64,000 bases of DNA from Nocardia anaemiae NBRC 100462 (GTDB lineage: Bacteria; Actinomycetota; Actinomycetes; Mycobacteriales; Mycobacteriaceae), in NCBI RefSeq assembly GCF_001612725.1, contig NZ_BDAZ01000029.1, positions 1 to 64,000 of the forward strand, written 5' to 3'. Position 1 is the first letter of the stretch. Each line of letters begins with the position of its first letter. Below, piece by piece: positions 50,982 through 59,411 of the stretch. Both the position numbers and the translations under genes were made by a program. The notes under the pieces were generated by a model. The model made no database searches. It was not told the DNA's origin and worked only from the letters and a program-made list of their open reading frames with translations.

Positions 50982-52076
50982 GTGCAGTTCGGAATTTTCA
51001 CCGTTGGCGATGTGACGGTCGACCCGACGACAGGTCGGGCCCCGACCGAACACGAGCGCATCAAGGCGATGGTCGCGATCGCGCGCAAGGCCGAAGAGGT
51101 CGGCCTGGACGTATTCGCCACCGGCGAACATCACAACCCGCCGTTCGTGCCGTCCTCGCCGACCACGATGCTCGGCTATATCGCGGCGCGGACCGAGCGG
51201 TTGCAGCTGTCCACCGCGACGACCCTCATCACCACCAACGACCCGGTGAAGATCGCCGAGGACTTCGCCATGCTGCAGCATCTGGCCGACGGTCGCGTCG
51301 ATCTGATGCTCGGCCGCGGCAATACCGGCCCCGTCTACCCTTGGTTCGGCAAGGATATTCGCGACGGCATCGCGCTGGCCATCGAGAACTACCATCTGCT
51401 GCACCGGCTCTGGCGCGAGGATGTGGTCGACTGGGAGGGGCGGTTCCGTACTCCGTTGCAGGCGTTCACCGCGACCCCGCGACCGCTGGACGGTGTGCCA
51501 CCGTTCGTCTGGCACGGGTCGATCCGCAGCCCGGAAATCGCCGAGCAGGCCGCCTATTACGGCGACGGCTTCTTCGCGAACAATATTTTCTGGCCGAAGG
51601 AGCACTTCCAGCGGCTGATCGAGCTATACCGGAGCCGGTTCGAGCACTACGGCCACGGCTCTGCCGACCAGGCCATAGTCGGCCTCGGCGGACAGGTGTT
51701 CATGCGCAAGAACTCCCAGGACGCGGTGCGCGAATTCCGGCCATACTTCGACAACGCGCCCGTCTACGGCCACGGCCCGTCGCTCGAGGATTTCACCGAG
51801 CAGACGCCGCTGACCGTCGGTAGTCCGCAGCAGGTGATCGAAAAGACCATGACGTTCCGGGAAAGCTTCGGCGACTATCAGCGACAGCTGTTCCTGATGG
51901 ACCACGCCGGTCTACCGTTGAAAACGGTCCTGGAACAACTCGATCTGCTCGGTGCGGAGGTAGTTCCGGTGCTGCGCAAGGAGTTCGACGCACTGCGTCC
52001 GGCTCATGTGCCGGACGCGCCGACTCATGCGTCATTGGTCGCGGCCAGGGACGAGGCCGTCGAGGTCGCGCAGTGA
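50982..52076 (+). CDS. LLM-class flavin-dependent oxidoreductase
   Basis: I chose the GTG at 50982 (MQFGIFTVGDV), with AGGAGG four bases upstream; 364 residues. The luciferase-like barrel is evident: KAEEVGLDVFATGEHHNPPF, LQLSTATTLITTNDPVKIAE, DFAMLQHLADGRVDLMLGRG and WHGSIRSPEIAEQAA. It uses reduced FMN or F420; this subgroup (CE1758-like) is usually FMN-linked, but the cofactor cannot be decided by eye. A TTGGT/ACCAA inverted repeat at about 50931-50950 precedes it. YceI follows after 159 bases. Confidence 0.88.
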   Translation: MQFGIFTVGDVTVDPTTGRAPTEHERIKAMVAIARKAEEVGLDVFATGEHHNPPFVPSSPTTMLGYIAARTERLQLSTATTLITTNDPVKIAEDFAMLQHLADGRVDLMLGRGNTGPVYPWFGKDIRDGIALAIENYHLLHRLWREDVVDWEGRFRTPLQAFTATPRPLDGVPPFVWHGSIRSPEIAEQAAYYGDGFFANNIFWPKEHFQRLIELYRSRFEHYGHGSADQAIVGLGGQVFMRKNSQDAVREFRPYFDNAPVYGHGPSLEDFTEQTPLTVGSPQQVIEKTMTFRESFGDYQRQLFLMDHAGLPLKTVLEQLDLLGAEVVPVLRKEFDALRPAHVPDAPTHASLVAARDEAVEVAQ

Positions 52077-52235
52077 CTGGGCGCTCCCACCGGCTACTCG
52101 TCGGAATAGGCCGTGCGGCAGCGGAATTCGTCGCCGCGACCTGATCCCCGGTGCAACGGCGCACCGTCCGGTAATGCCAGAACTGAATACCTGTATCCAC
52201 GTAATTGAAATCTCAACTATATGAGGAGAACGACA

Positions 52236-52784
52236 ATGTCGACCACCACCGCCAAGAACCTGACCGCAGGCACCTGGGTCATCGATCCCGCCCACTCCAC
52301 CCTCGGATTCACCGTGCGTCACCTGATGGTCAGCAAGGTCCGCGGTCGCTTCGCCGACTTCTCCGGCAAGCTGGTCATCAATGAAGACGGCACCGCCTCG
52401 GCCGAGGCCGAGATCCTCGTCGACTCGGTGACCACCGACAACGAGCAGCGCGACGCGCACCTGCGCACCGCCGACTTCTTCCACGCCGCCGACTTCCCGG
52501 TGGCCACCTTCAAGTCGACCGGATTCCGTGTCAACGGCGAGGATTTCGTCGTCGACGGTGACTTCACCATCCGCGGCACCACCCGCCCGGTCTCCCTCGA
52601 TGTCGAATTCCTCGGCGTCAACCCCGGCATGGGCCAGGGCCCGGTCGCCGGTTTCGAGGCCAAGACCGTCATCAACCGTCGCGACTTCGGCATCACCATC
52701 GATATGCCGCTGCCCGACGGCGGCGCGGTGATCGGCGACAAGATCACCCTCACCCTGGAAATCGAGGTCGCCCTGCAGGCCTGA
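52236..52784 (+). CDS. YceI-family polyprenyl-binding-like protein
   Basis: ATG at 52236 follows GAGGAG; 182 residues, no signal peptide. YceI lipocalin-like barrel: WVIDPAHSTLGFTVRHLMVS at the start, KVRGRFADFSGKL, DSVTTDNEQRDAHLRTADFF, ATFKSTGFRVNGEDF, and NRRDFGITIDMPLPDGG. YceI proteins bind isoprenoid quinone-type lipids and are induced by stress. Immediately upstream the TTGAAATCTCAA palindrome-like element could be an operator. A strong hairpin follows the gene. Confidence 0.93.
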   Translation: MSTTTAKNLTAGTWVIDPAHSTLGFTVRHLMVSKVRGRFADFSGKLVINEDGTASAEAEILVDSVTTDNEQRDAHLRTADFFHAADFPVATFKSTGFRVNGEDFVVDGDFTIRGTTRPVSLDVEFLGVNPGMGQGPVAGFEAKTVINRRDFGITIDMPLPDGGAVIGDKITLTLEIEVALQA

Positions 52785-52805
52785 TCGGGACCGACGCAAT
52801 GCCTT

Positions 52806-52840
52806 CGCCGCCGCCCGGGGGCACCGACCGGGCGGCGGCG
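52806..52840. terminator. GC-rich hairpin after YceI
   Basis: A perfect 13-bp stem (52806-52818 with 52828-52840) and nine-base loop, located 21 bases after the YceI stop and just before the next gene's -10 (TACGCT). No U-run follows, typical of actinobacterial hairpin terminators. Confidence 0.6.
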
Positions 52841-52855
52841 CTTACGCTGAATTCC

Positions 52856-53698
52856 ATGTCCGCTGATTCCGCCGCTGTCGAGCGCTTGTCCGGGCTCCTG
52901 ACGGGGCGGCGGGTGGCGGTGCTGACGGGGGCCGGGGTGTCGACCGACAGCGGGATTCCGGATTACCGGGGGCCGGGTTCGCCGGTGCGGACACCGATGA
53001 CGTATCAGCAGTTCGTGGGCGACGCGGCGTTTCGGCAGCGGTACTGGGCGCGCAACCATATCGGGTGGCGGGCCATGGACGGGTCACGGCCGAATGCGGC
53101 GCATCGGGCGCTGGCCCGGTTGGAGCGGTCCGGCGTCGTCACCGGTTTGATCACGCAGAATGTCGATCTGCTGCATACCAAGGCGGGGCACCGGCGGGTC
53201 ATCGATCTGCACGGAACCTATGCGCGAGTGCGGTGTCTCGGCTGCGAGGCGCTGATTTCGCGAATGACCTTGGCCGAGCGGTTGGAGGCGGCCAATCCGG
53301 GGTTCGCGGCATCGGCGACGGCCACCGGGGTCGAGGTCGCGCCCGATGCGGATGCGGTGGTCGCCGATACCGCGAATTTCCGGATGGTGGACTGCGCGCA
53401 CTGCGGCGGCATGCTCAAACCGGACATCGTGTACTTCGGGGAGAACGTCCCCAAGCAGCGCGTCGCGGCCGCGTTCGAAGTGGTCGAGGCGGCCGACGCG
53501 CTATTGGTGGCGGGATCGTCGCTGACGGTGATGTCCGGGCTGCGGTTCGTGCGATACGCGGCGAAACAGGGCAAGCCGGTCGCCATCGTGAACCGTGGCC
53601 GGACCCGCGGTGATGACCTCGCCGCGCTCACCGTCGATGCCGGATGCGCGGATGTATTGACCGCGCTGGCAGCTGGTCTGGGTGCGGTGCCCGTCTGA
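52856..53698 (+). CDS. Sir2-family NAD-dependent protein deacylase
   Basis: 280 residues from the ATG at 52856; TACGCT seven bases upstream suggests a leaderless mRNA. All sirtuin motifs are present: GAGVSTDSGIPDYRG, ITQNVD, the catalytic His in IDLHGTY, the zinc cysteines CLGC and CAHC, KPDIVYFGE, and GSSLTV. It removes acyl groups from lysines using NAD. A 36-residue Ala/Asp insert lies between the two cysteine pairs, as in many actinobacterial class II sirtuins. Confidence 0.94.
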   Translation: MSADSAAVERLSGLLTGRRVAVLTGAGVSTDSGIPDYRGPGSPVRTPMTYQQFVGDAAFRQRYWARNHIGWRAMDGSRPNAAHRALARLERSGVVTGLITQNVDLLHTKAGHRRVIDLHGTYARVRCLGCEALISRMTLAERLEAANPGFAASATATGVEVAPDADAVVADTANFRMVDCAHCGGMLKPDIVYFGENVPKQRVAAAFEVVEAADALLVAGSSLTVMSGLRFVRYAAKQGKPVAIVNRGRTRGDDLAALTVDAGCADVLTALAAGLGAVPV

Positions 53699-53703
53699 CC
53701 GGC

Positions 53704-54015
53704 TCAGCCGAAGTGGCAGACGTAGTGCACCGTCGAAAGCACCTCGATCTCGAATGAGCTATTGCCCGGCACCTCGAACGATTCGCCGCCCACGTACGTC
53801 ACGGCTTCGGTTTCACCGGCCAGGGTGACCTTGCACTCGCCCTGGACCAGCTCCATGATCTCCGGCTCGACCGTATTGAACGTCAGGGTGGACGGCAGGA
53901 TGACGCCGACCGACTTCGCGGTGCCATCGGCCAGCTCGATGTTGTGGCTGATGCACTTGCCGTCGAAGTACACATTGGCCTTCTTGGCCACACTGACGTT
54001 CTCGAACCGCGTCAT
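53704..54015 (-). CDS. ppnP: Pyrimidine/purine nucleoside phosphorylase PpnP
   Basis: 103 residues, the exact size of the PpnP (YaiE/DUF1255) cupin family. Diagnostic segments: NVYFDGKCISHNIELADGT, SVGVILPSTLTFNT, EPEIMELVQGECKV, and GGESFEVPGNSSFEIEV. PpnP phosphorolyses a broad range of nucleosides to base and ribose-1-phosphate. ATG start with GGAAAGAG. It converges on the sirtuin gene and is divergent from the DUF72 gene, whose start is 98 bases away. Confidence 0.95.
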   Translation of the reverse strand: MTRFENVSVAKKANVYFDGKCISHNIELADGTAKSVGVILPSTLTFNTVEPEIMELVQGECKVTLAGETEAVTYVGGESFEVPGNSSFEIEVLSTVHYVCHFG

Positions 54016-54113
54016 GATCTCTTTCCCGAGGTGCTGGAGGTGGAGCCGTCAGCGTACGTGAGCCCGCTCGACCGCCCGGACGGGTGGCCGGTTGGTGCGT
54101 TAGCGTCGTTGTC

Positions 54114-54953
54114 ATGCGGCTTCACGTGGGATGTGCGATGTGGACGCACGCGGCATGGCAGGAATATCAACCGGTTCCGGCGGAGCGACTGCGGCATTAC
54201 GCCTCATGGTGCACTGCGGTGGAAGGCAATACGACCTTCTATGCGACGCCGACGCGCAACACGGTGGAGTCGTGGGCGAAGCAGACCGATCCCGACTTCC
54301 GTTTCGTCATCAAACTGCCCAAGCCGATCACGCACGAGCGCAGACTGCACGGTGCGGAGGTAGAACTGCGCACCTTCCTGAATGCGATGGAACCGCTCGG
54401 CCCGCGCATCCATGCGCTCTGGGTGCAGTTGCCGGGCTCATTCGGGCCGACCGATCTCGCAACGCTGGCCGGATTCCTGCGCACGCTGCCCGACTCGTAC
54501 CGGTCCGCTGTCGAGGTCCGTCATCCGGCATTCTTCGAAAATCAAAGTGCCGCACGGCAATTGGAGCACGTACTTGCGCGGGTAGGTGCCGAATGGGTGC
54601 CCTTCGACACCGCTTTGCTTTTCGAAGGACCCGCCGAGAGCGCCGCGGAGGCCGAGGCGCGGGCGAAGAAACCGCGGGTGCCGCGCCGCACCCGAGCGCT
54701 CACCGAATTCCCGATCGTCCGCTATCACGGCCGCGATTCGGCCGAGCGCACGATTGCTGGCTGGCAGCGGTGGCTCGACATCGTCATCGCGTGGCTGCAC
54801 GAGGGGCGCTCGCCAACGGTTTTCATCCACACCCCGGACAACGCGTCCTCGCTGCACCTCGCCCGCCGCTTCCACGACGAGGTACGCGCCCGACTGCCCG
54901 AACGCGAGCCGCTGCCCGAGCCCATTCCGACCGAGCCGATGACTTTGTTCTGA
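54114..54953 (+). CDS. DUF72-family protein
   Basis: 279 residues from the ATG at 54114, with TAGCGT seven bases upstream (leaderless). DUF72 TIM-barrel features: RLHVGCAMWTHAAWQ at the first strand, VEGNTTFYATPT, DFRFVIKLPKPITHERR, LWVQLPGSFGPTD, SAVEVRHPAFF, and VRYHGRDS. The fold resembles endonuclease IV and xylose isomerase, but the activity is unknown. A basic insert (AEARAKKPRVPRRTR) near residue 195 may bind nucleic acid. Confidence 0.92.
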   Translation: MRLHVGCAMWTHAAWQEYQPVPAERLRHYASWCTAVEGNTTFYATPTRNTVESWAKQTDPDFRFVIKLPKPITHERRLHGAEVELRTFLNAMEPLGPRIHALWVQLPGSFGPTDLATLAGFLRTLPDSYRSAVEVRHPAFFENQSAARQLEHVLARVGAEWVPFDTALLFEGPAESAAEAEARAKKPRVPRRTRALTEFPIVRYHGRDSAERTIAGWQRWLDIVIAWLHEGRSPTVFIHTPDNASSLHLARRFHDEVRARLPEREPLPEPIPTEPMTLF

Positions 54954-55043
54954 AATATCTCGAATAAATAACAATCCCGAATGCGCGCTCGGTTAGAATG
55001 GAGGGTGTTGCCGCACTAGTGCCGAGCACGATGGAGGAAACCG

Positions 55044-55886
55044 ATGAGCCACGCCACCGCGCAGTCCACATCCTTCACCCTGCACGGCGGGGCGGGCACA
55101 CTGGCCGCCTTGGAATCCGTGCCTCCGCACGATGTCGAAATTCGCGGCACGGTGCTATTGGTCCCCGGCTTCACCGGCTCCAAAGAGGACTTCGAGGCCA
55201 TGCTGCCGAGGCTGTCCGCGGCCGGATTCCGTTGTGTCGCTTACGATCAGCGCGGACAGTGGCAGTCCGACGGTCCGGACGACGTATCCGGATACACCAT
55301 GGCCGATTTCGCCGAGGATCTGATCCTGGTCACCGACCAGATCTCCAACGACACACCGATTCACCTGGTGGGCCACTCGTTCGGCGGCTACGTCGCCCGT
55401 GCCGCCCTTGCCGCGCATCCGGACCGCTTCCGCAGCCTCACCCTGCTCGCCTCCGGTCCGTCCTCGACCTCCGATATCAATTTCGCGCCACCGCAATTGG
55501 TCGCCCAACTCATCGAACGCGGTGGCCAGAAAGCGCTGTGGGAGCAGCTGAGTCAGGCTATCGGCCCGCTGGTTCCGCCCGCGAAACTCGAATTCCTGCG
55601 CAACCGCATCTTCCGAACCAAGAAGGCGAATTTGGTCGGCATCATGCGGGTGATGGAGGGTCCGACAGACTGCACCGCCGCGCTGCGCGCCGCTGGCCTT
55701 CCGATTCTCATCGCCTACGGCAACTCCGGTGATCTGTGGCCGCCGAGCGTCCACGAACGCTATGCCGAGGAATTGGGCGCGCGTACCGCGGTTTACGACG
55801 GCGTCGGCCACCTACCGAACGAGGACCGTCCGGCCCGCGTCTGCGCCGACTTGGTCACCTTCTGGACCGAGACCGATCCGCACTGA
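55044..55886 (+). CDS. Alpha/beta-fold hydrolase
   Basis: 280 residues; ATG after GGAGG. The fold is clear: TVLLVPGFTGSKEDFEAMLP (oxyanion region), CVAYDQRGQWQSDGP, nucleophile elbow VGHSFGGYVARAA (Ser near 112), an Asp near GNSGDLWPP, and the His in VGHLPNEDRP. Such monomeric hydrolases include esterases, haloperoxidase-like and lactonase enzymes; substrate unknown. TAGAAT at 54994-54999 is a possible -10. Confidence 0.88.
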   Translation: MSHATAQSTSFTLHGGAGTLAALESVPPHDVEIRGTVLLVPGFTGSKEDFEAMLPRLSAAGFRCVAYDQRGQWQSDGPDDVSGYTMADFAEDLILVTDQISNDTPIHLVGHSFGGYVARAALAAHPDRFRSLTLLASGPSSTSDINFAPPQLVAQLIERGGQKALWEQLSQAIGPLVPPAKLEFLRNRIFRTKKANLVGIMRVMEGPTDCTAALRAAGLPILIAYGNSGDLWPPSVHERYAEELGARTAVYDGVGHLPNEDRPARVCADLVTFWTETDPH

Positions 55887-55924
55887 GCGGACCTGTCTCA
55901 GAAGGCGCCTGCTAGCGTGCAGGC

Positions 55925-56380
55925 ATGCACGATAGCGTGACGGTTCGAATGGCAGCGCCCGCCGAGAAGATCTGGGAGCTGGTCAGCGATATCACGAATA
56001 CCGGGAAGTTCTCGCCGGAGACCTTCGACACCGAATGGCTCGGTGGCGCAACGGCTCCCGCCGTCGGCGTCAAGTTCCGCGGGCACGTCAACCGCAATGG
56101 CTGGGGCCTGAAGTATTGGACGGTCTGCCGGATCGTCGCGTGCGAGCCAGGACGTGAGTTCGCCTTCACCGTGCTCGGACCACGCGGGATGTCGGTCAAT
56201 ACCTGGCGCTACCGTTTCGAGGCCGTCGAGGGCGGCACCGACGTAACCGAATCCTTCCAACTCAACGAAAACACCCGAGCCCTGCGCCTCTACTGGCTCA
56301 TCGCAGGCCGCGCCCGCAGCAAAACCAACCGCGACGGCATGCGCCAAACCCTCGAGCGCATCAAGGCATACGTCGAATAA
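55925..56380 (+). CDS. SRPBCC-family (polyketide cyclase/START-like) protein
   Basis: 151 residues. The Bet v1-like pattern starts with VTVRMAAPAEKIWELVSDIT, then SPETFDTEWLGG, FRGHVNRNGWG, and a long C-terminal helix (DGMRQTLERIKAYVE). These proteins bind hydrophobic ligands in one cavity; the function is unassigned. TAGCGT ends six bases before the ATG, so it is probably leaderless. The stop codon runs directly into copy 2 of the inverted-repeat element. Confidence 0.88.
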   Translation: MHDSVTVRMAAPAEKIWELVSDITNTGKFSPETFDTEWLGGATAPAVGVKFRGHVNRNGWGLKYWTVCRIVACEPGREFAFTVLGPRGMSVNTWRYRFEAVEGGTDVTESFQLNENTRALRLYWLIAGRARSKTNRDGMRQTLERIKAYVE

Positions 56381-56450
56381 TCAAGATCAGGTGGAATCCA
56401 GGGCGGCAAATGTCGAGAAGCCCCCGCCACCAGCGCCACCTGATCTTGAT
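56380..56450. repeat. Inverted-repeat element, copy 2 (71 bp)
   Basis: The same perfect 15-bp arms as at 27331-27404 (left 56380-56394, right 56436-56450) enclose 41 bases. Shared inner bases include AATC after the left arm and GAGAAG and CCGCCACCAG before the right arm. It starts with the last base of the SRPBCC stop codon and ends six bases before the convergent metallo-beta-lactamase gene, so here it could act as a bidirectional terminator. Confidence 0.8.
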
Positions 56451-56456
56451 CGGGGC

Positions 56457-57083
56457 TCAGTGGCCGCGGGCGATCCAGTCGGACAGGGCGGGTTTTTCGG
56501 TGCCGATGGTGGTGTTGTCGCCGTGGCCGGTGTGGACGGTGGTTTCGTCGGGGAGGGTCAGGAGGCGGTCTCGGATGGAATCGATGATGGTGTCGAAGTC
56601 GGAGAATGAGCGGCCGGTGGCGCCGGGGCCGCCGTTGAACAGGGTGTCGCCGGTAAAGAGGGCGGTGGCTTCGGGGAGGTAGAGCGAGACGGAGCCGGGG
56701 GAGTGGCCGGGAGTGTGCAGGACTTCGATATCGGTGCCCGCCACGGTGATTCGCTGCGTATCGGCCAGTGATCGGTAGTCGACGTCGGGGTGGGTCATAC
56801 GCCAGAGCGGGTCGTCGCCCGGATGCAGCAGGATCGGGGTGTCGAGGCGTTCGGCCAGTTCCGGTGCGACGGTGACGTGGTCGTTGTGACCGTGGGTGCA
56901 GACGACCGCGCGGACATTGCGAGCGCCGACGGCTTCGATGATCGCGTCGGCATCATGGGCCGCATCGACGATGACCACCTCGGTATCGTCGCCGATCAAC
57001 CACACATTGTTGTCGACGTCCCAGGTGCCGCCGTCGAGTGCGAAGGTGCCGGAGGTGACGACGCGATCGATGCGCAGGCTCAC
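56457..57083 (-). CDS. Metallo-beta-lactamase-fold hydrolase coupled to MscR
   Basis: 208 residues from a GTG that overlaps the dehydrogenase stop (GTGA). The MBL motifs are THGHNDH, the later His in HTPGHSPGS, and the Asp in FTGDTLF. The neighbour is a mycothiol-dependent formaldehyde dehydrogenase; in M. tuberculosis the same pair is Rv2259-Rv2260. By analogy with glutathione systems it may hydrolyse an S-formyl or other acyl mycothiol, but that step is not proven for this family. Confidence 0.88.
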   Translation of the reverse strand: MSLRIDRVVTSGTFALDGGTWDVDNNVWLIGDDTEVVIVDAAHDADAIIEAVGARNVRAVVCTHGHNDHVTVAPELAERLDTPILLHPGDDPLWRMTHPDVDYRSLADTQRITVAGTDIEVLHTPGHSPGSVSLYLPEATALFTGDTLFNGGPGATGRSFSDFDTIIDSIRDRLLTLPDETTVHTGHGDNTTIGTEKPALSDWIARGH

Positions 57084-58165
57084 CAGACCACCACCGACCG
57101 CAGCACCGCACCCGCATGCATTGCGGAGAAGGCCTTCTCGACCTGGTCCAAAGCGATGCGCTCGGTGACGAAGCGCTCCAAGGGAAGTCGGCCCTGCAGA
57201 TACAGATCGATCAGCATCGGGAAATCGCGTTCCGGCAGGCTGTCGCCGTACCAGGAGGATTTCAGCGCACCGCCACGGGAGAACAGGTCGATCAGCGGCA
57301 TATCGATGGTCATATCCGGGGTCGGGACGCCGACCAGTACCACGGTGCCCGCAAGGTCGCGGCCGTAGAAGGCCTGCCTCCAGGTTTCCGGGCGGCCGAC
57401 CGCATCGATGACCACATCCGCGCCGAAACCGTCGGTGTATTCCTGGATCTGTTCGACGACATCGGTTTTGCTCGCATCGATCGTGTGCGTCGCACCGAAT
57501 TCCGTTGCCCAGCTGAGCTTCTGGGGATCGCGGTCGATCGCGATAATGGTCCGCGCACCGGCGAGCCGCGCACCCGCGATGGCGGCGTCGCCGACACCGC
57601 CGCAGCCGATGACCGCCACCGTATCGCCGCGCGACACATTGCCGGTATTCATTGCCGCGCCGATACCCGCCATGACGCCGCAGCCGAGCAGCCCGGCCAC
57701 GGCCGGGTCGGCAGCCGGGTCGACCTTGGTGCACTGGCCCTCGTGTACCAGTGTCTTATCCGCGAATGCGCCGATGCCGAGGGCGGGGCTGAGTTCGGTG
57801 CCGTCGGCGAGCGTCATCTTCTTGCTGGCATTGTGGCTGGCGAAGCAGTACCACGGGCGGCCGCGCTTACACGCGCGACATTCGCCGCACACCGCGCGCC
57901 AGTTCAGAATGACGAAATCGCCCGCGACCACATGGGTTACCGCGTCCCCGACGGTCTCCACGACGCCCGCGGCCTCGTGCCCGAGCAGGAACGGGAACTC
58001 GTCGTTGATACCGCCCTCGCGATAGTGCAGATCGGTATGGCACACCCCACAGGACTGGATGCGCACCACCACATCGTGCGGCCCGGGATCCGGGATCACG
58101 ATATCGACGAGCTCGACCGGTGCGCCCTTACTACGGGCAACCACGCCACGCACGGTTTCGGACAC
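57080..58165 (-). CDS. mscR: S-(hydroxymethyl)mycothiol dehydrogenase / nitrosothiol reductase MscR
   Basis: 361 residues, zinc-containing alcohol dehydrogenase class. Catalytic zinc ligands lie in CGVCHTD and GHEAAGVVE; the structural zinc cysteines in CGECRACKRGRPWYC. The NAD-binding motif is VIGCGGVGDAAIAG. The overall pattern (GVVARSKGAPVELVDIVIPD, SASHN-type FASHNASKKM) matches mycothiol-dependent formaldehyde dehydrogenase of actinobacteria. It oxidises S-hydroxymethyl-mycothiol and reduces S-nitrosomycothiol. It heads a two-gene operon with an MBL-fold hydrolase. Confidence 0.9.
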   Translation of the reverse strand: MSETVRGVVARSKGAPVELVDIVIPDPGPHDVVVRIQSCGVCHTDLHYREGGINDEFPFLLGHEAAGVVETVGDAVTHVVAGDFVILNWRAVCGECRACKRGRPWYCFASHNASKKMTLADGTELSPALGIGAFADKTLVHEGQCTKVDPAADPAVAGLLGCGVMAGIGAAMNTGNVSRGDTVAVIGCGGVGDAAIAGARLAGARTIIAIDRDPQKLSWATEFGATHTIDASKTDVVEQIQEYTDGFGADVVIDAVGRPETWRQAFYGRDLAGTVVLVGVPTPDMTIDMPLIDLFSRGGALKSSWYGDSLPERDFPMLIDLYLQGRLPLERFVTERIALDQVEKAFSAMHAGAVLRSVVVW

Positions 58166-58259
58166 GAATCCTCCTAGATGTTGGATGGTGCTCGGCTGGG
58201 TCCGGTGCCATCGGACAATTGAACCGCGCCGACCTCACTTCGCTGCTACAAATCGGCCA

Positions 58260-59303
58260 TCAGATGCCCAGGCCATTGGCGAGAACCGGCCAGGAATCCT
58301 TCAGCGCGCGTTCCCAGTAACCCCAGGAGTGGGTGCCGGTGGGTTCGAGGTCGTAGGTGGCCGCGATGCCGAGCTGATTCAGCCTGGCTCGCATATTGCG
58401 GGTGCACCAGGCGGTCGCCCCCTCGATCGCACCGCCCGTCGTCACCTGCAGGGGGAGCCCGCCCTCTGCCCAGCTCTGCGTGTGTGGGTCGGTGGGAGTG
58501 TCGAACGGCCCGGGCAATCCGCTCCCCGCCGACAGGTACAGATTCAGCCCGCGCAGGGCTTCGGCATTGACATACGGATCGTTCGCCGACCACATCGGAT
58601 CGTCCGGCGGCCCATACATATTCACCGGATCGCCACCGCCCTTGCGCACCGACATCGCGACGAATGCCTGACCAACCGGATCGCTGATCTGCGCGCATCC
58701 GCTGAACGCCCCGACGGACCGGTACAACCCCGGATTCGAAATCGCCAGTGACAGCACTGATGTACCGGAGGTGGAGATCCCCGCGATGGCATTGCGTCCG
58801 GTGGTGCCCAACGCGGCATCGATCAGCGGCGGCAATTCCCGAGTCAGATAGGTCTGCCACTTGTTGACCCCCAACGCCGGGTCCGCCGCCCGCCAATCGG
58901 CGTAGTAGCTGTACGCCCCGCCGAGCGGCTGCACCACATTGACATTCTTATCCCCGAAAAACCCCATGACATCGGTCTTCGTGCCCCAGGTCGCCCCATC
59001 GACTCCACCGTCGACCCCGGCCAGCAGATACAACGTCGGCCGCGGCACCGCGGTATCCGCGGGCCGCTGCACCTGCACCGAGAACTCCCGGCCCATCGCC
59101 GCCGAATACACCGTCAACGTGAGATGCCGATCGTCGCGAGCCTGAACCGCGGTAATCCTGGACCCATCCCCGGTCACCACCGACTCCGACACCTGACCGT
59201 CAGGAACGACCCGGTCAGAACTATCGGCTTGTGCGACACCGGTCGACACGCTCATGGCGACCGCTCCGATAGCGGCCGCTAACCGAAATCTGCCGACACC
59301 CAC
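58260..59303 (-). CDS. Antigen-85/mycolyltransferase-like secreted esterase
   Basis: GTG start with GAGAGGG; 347 residues. Signal peptide ends near GVAQADS. The esterase-D/Ag85 fold shows LTLTVYSAAMGREFSVQVQR, PTLYLLAGVDGG, WQTYLTRELPPLIDAAL, the nucleophile in GISTSGTSVLSLA, and the His in GTHSWGYWERAL. Mycolate-producing bacteria carry several such proteins that move mycolic acids onto trehalose or arabinogalactan. The Ag85 motif FxGxSxGG is altered to IAGISTSGT, so activity as a true mycolyltransferase is uncertain. Confidence 0.88.
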   Translation of the reverse strand: MGVGRFRLAAAIGAVAMSVSTGVAQADSSDRVVPDGQVSESVVTGDGSRITAVQARDDRHLTLTVYSAAMGREFSVQVQRPADTAVPRPTLYLLAGVDGGVDGATWGTKTDVMGFFGDKNVNVVQPLGGAYSYYADWRAADPALGVNKWQTYLTRELPPLIDAALGTTGRNAIAGISTSGTSVLSLAISNPGLYRSVGAFSGCAQISDPVGQAFVAMSVRKGGGDPVNMYGPPDDPMWSANDPYVNAEALRGLNLYLSAGSGLPGPFDTPTDPHTQSWAEGGLPLQVTTGGAIEGATAWCTRNMRARLNQLGIAATYDLEPTGTHSWGYWERALKDSWPVLANGLGI

Positions 59304-59411
59304 GAGTTCGACCCTCTCACAGACCGCTTTCGAATCCTGTGCATGCGCGGGTCACGGCGTCCCGGTCATGGGAACTTGACGCCGCAAGGGATGCGGGTCG
59401 AGAGTTCGCGA

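Noticed and set aside
57084..57734. Long upstream extension of the metallo-beta-lactamase frame
   Set aside because: It is antisense-like shadow of the MscR gene on the same strand in another frame; the GTG overlapping the MscR stop is the natural start.
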